Part shown: positions 62,349-64,000 of the stretch, piece by piece | How positions within the stretch are numbered: the stretch's first letter is position 1 | Layout: each line of letters starts with the position of its first letter | Assembly (NCBI GenBank): GCA_018433775.1 | Contig: JAHDQN010000029.1 | Span: 1-64,000 of the forward strand | Length of the DNA: 64,000 nt | Reading direction: 5' to 3' | Source of the DNA: Deltaproteobacteria bacterium | GTDB lineage: Bacteria > Desulfobacterota > Desulfomonilia > UBA1062 | Notes under the pieces: generated by a model | The model's input: only the letters and a program-made list of their open reading frames with translations | What the model was told of the DNA's origin: nothing | The model's database searches: none | Program-made: the position numbers and the translations under genes

Positions 62349-63482
62349 ATGGGCATTTGCTTTTTACACACAAGTGATTGGCAGTTGGGCATGACACGGC
62401 ATTTTCTTTCTGATGGAGCTCAAGAGCGGTACACACAGGCTCGTTTTGATGCCATTCGAGCCATGGGCCGTATTGTAAAGGAGGAGAAATGCCAATTTAT
62501 ACTGGTGTGCGGAGATACTTTTGAATCCAACCAGGTCGATCGCAAAACGGTTTCGCGGGCACTAGAGGCATTGAAGGATATCCCAGTTCCAGTGTACTTA
62601 CTTCCAGGGAATCATGATCCTCTGAATGCGGCATCCGTATATCATTCAAGTACATTCACTGATAAAAAGCCTTCTCATGTATGTGTGATTGAAAATTCAG
62701 ACCCTATCAAAGTATTGGATGAAGTGGAAATCGTGGGGGCTCCATGGCTGTCTAAGAGACCCGCAATAAATCCTGTCGATGAGGTTCTTCGTGCACTTAA
62801 TTCATCCCCTTCGGTTACGCGCATATGTATAGCACATGGGGGTGTCGACCAGTTTACACCTGATAAGGAAGCACCAGGCATAATCCCTGTAGCAGCACTC
62901 GAAAAGGTGCTTGAAGAAGGTAAGATTCATTATGTTGCTCTTGGAGATCGCCATTCACTGACTTCACTCGGAAGCAGTGAGCGTATCTGGTATTCTGGGA
63001 CTCCCGAATCTACCGACTTCTCCGAGTTGCAGTCGGGTTTTGTACAGGTCGTGGAGATAGATGAGGGACGCGTTTACACAAAAGCTATTCAGATAGGCCA
63101 ATGGCAGTTTATGGAGATGGGCCGAGTTGATTTGAACACGTCAGAGGATATAGAGGCATTACGCAAGACGCTAGAAGGCGTTGAGCGTAAAGAGTTGACT
63201 GTAATCCGCATGAATCTATTCGGAGCTTTGTCATTATCATTGTTTGGCAAGCTGGAAAGGGACCTTATTGTCGTCAAAGATGTATTTGGTGCATGTGATA
63301 TCCGGGATAATGAACTTCTTGTTATCCCTGAAGATATTGATTTCACCAGTCTGGGCTTCTCCGGTTTTGCAGAAACTACTGTGAAGAAACTGCGGGATCA
63401 AATGAATGAAGGGAAAGAGGATAGCATAGCAGCTCGCGATGCCTTGATGCTTTTGCTTCAGTTGACGAAGGAGGCAGCATGA
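62349..63482 (+). CDS. SbcD/YhaO-like metallophosphoesterase nuclease
   Basis: 377 aa. All calcineurin-type metal motifs are present: HTSDWQLG, VCGDTFE, LPGNHDP, IAHGG and ALGDRHS, followed by a C-terminal capping domain. With SbcC/Rad50-type partners such proteins form an exo/endonuclease. The next gene, overlapping by 4 bases (ATGA), encodes such a partner. Expected to be switched on by the adjacent CARF activator. Confidence 0.9.
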   Translation: MGICFLHTSDWQLGMTRHFLSDGAQERYTQARFDAIRAMGRIVKEEKCQFILVCGDTFESNQVDRKTVSRALEALKDIPVPVYLLPGNHDPLNAASVYHSSTFTDKKPSHVCVIENSDPIKVLDEVEIVGAPWLSKRPAINPVDEVLRALNSSPSVTRICIAHGGVDQFTPDKEAPGIIPVAALEKVLEEGKIHYVALGDRHSLTSLGSSERIWYSGTPESTDFSELQSGFVQVVEIDEGRVYTKAIQIGQWQFMEMGRVDLNTSEDIEALRKTLEGVERKELTVIRMNLFGALSLSLFGKLERDLIVVKDVFGACDIRDNELLVIPEDIDFTSLGFSGFAETTVKKLRDQMNEGKEDSIAARDALMLLLQLTKEAA

Positions 63483-64000
63483 AATTCATACGTCTGCGTG
63501 TCGCTAACTACCGTGGTATTACGTCTGCTGATGTGACATTCCTCCCAACGGGAATAACCATGGTCCAAGGTCCAAACGAGGTAGGCAAGACCAGCCTTGG
63601 TGAAGCTATCAGGGTTCTCTTCGAATATCAGGACAGCAGCAAGCATCGTGAAGTCCAGGCAATAAGACCTGTTCATCGCGACGAAGGCCCGGAAATAGAG
63701 CTGCAGGCTGAAAGCGGTCTATACACATTTACGTATTTCAAACGCTTTTATAAAAAGCCAGAGACAAGGCTTACTATTTCAATGCCGAAGCCAGAAAACC
63801 ATACCGGCAGGGAAGCCCACGACCGCGCTGAGGCAATTCTCAAGGAAACTCTCGATATTGACTTATGGAAAGCTCTAACTATCCAGCAGGGTAATGCAAT
63901 TGAACAGCCTTCTCTTGGTAAGCAAACGTCATTATCGGCGGCACTTGACAAGGCAGCCGGGGGCCGGACATCAGATCCGCTGGAAGAAGGCCTTTTTGAA
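63479..64000 (+). CDS. SbcC/YhaN-like AAA ATPase (5' part, cut by window end)
   Basis: First 174 codons only. MKFIRLRVANYRGITSADV starts the ABC/SMC ATPase fold, with Walker A VQGPNEVGKTSLGEAI near residues 31-46 and a Q-loop-like IQQGNAIEQP later. Expected to continue as a coiled coil and a second ATPase half. Overlaps the SbcD-like stop. Confidence 0.88.
   Translation, partial: MKFIRLRVANYRGITSADVTFLPTGITMVQGPNEVGKTSLGEAIRVLFEYQDSSKHREVQAIRPVHRDEGPEIELQAESGLYTFTYFKRFYKKPETRLTISMPKPENHTGREAHDRAEAILKETLDIDLWKALTIQQGNAIEQPSLGKQTSLSAALDKAAGGRTSDPLEEGLFE

Overview
The window looks like the chromosome of a Gram-negative, delta-proteobacterial type organism (Desulfobacterota-like). This rests on the gene order rimP-nusA-ylxR-infB-DUF503-rbfA-nrnA-truB-rpsO-pnp-M16, a Nif3/zinc-ribbon pair beside a tRNA, a type IV pilin and moderately high GC. 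Species cannot be fixed from the sequence alone.

Core half (1-27.6 kb). A consensus promoter drives tRNA-Gly(CCC), then a hairpin terminator, then a long, mostly overlapping translation/ribosome-maturation operon (rimP to pnp) ending in an M16 protease. Next come truA, a dTDP-sugar cluster (rfbA, rfbB, rfbD, without rfbC), lepB, pyrR-pyrB-pyrC, lhgO, a large GAPDH-like protein of unknown role, tRNA-Met(CAT), Nif3, a coiled-coil zinc-ribbon protein, a type IV pilin, a MauE/DsbC-like fusion, a MutY-like glycosylase without a Fe-S cluster and a TudS-like protein.

Island half (27.9 kb to the right edge). A 45-bp 3' piece of a tRNA-Arg(CCT) gene on the minus strand marks the left end of an integrated element. 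Base composition drops and the genes become accessory: a putative regulator with repeated palindromic operators, an AlpA-like excisionase/activator, a primase-helicase, a divergent tyrosine recombinase, small unknowns and an IS110-family transposase.

From 36.2 to 48.8 kb lies an integron-like region: ten cassettes, all read on the minus strand and separated by attC-type sites (RYYYAAC ... GTTRRRY around imperfect hairpins). They form two arrays. Each has the same ~415-bp block (R) at its promoter-proximal end, with a GTTRRRY core exactly at the first cassette, and the same ~165-bp block (T) with a strong minus-strand terminator at its distal end. Cassette products are defence-like: AbiJ-like, Mrr-like nuclease, Ltp-like superinfection-exclusion lipoprotein repeats, GHKL ATPase-nuclease, other PD-(D/E)XK proteins, HEPN-like and membrane proteins. 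No canonical IntI is present, but a catalytic-domain-only tyrosine recombinase lies divergently beside the right R block.

Further right is a second defence block: a Schlafen/AlbA_2 ATP-binding protein and a five-gene type I restriction operon (hsdR, hsdM, hsdS plus a DUF3696 AAA ATPase and a PLD-like protein in overlapping frames). Upstream is a sigma54 activator with an RtcR-like CARF domain, divergent from an SbcCD-like nuclease pair that has a -24/-12 promoter. The right end of the island is outside the window.
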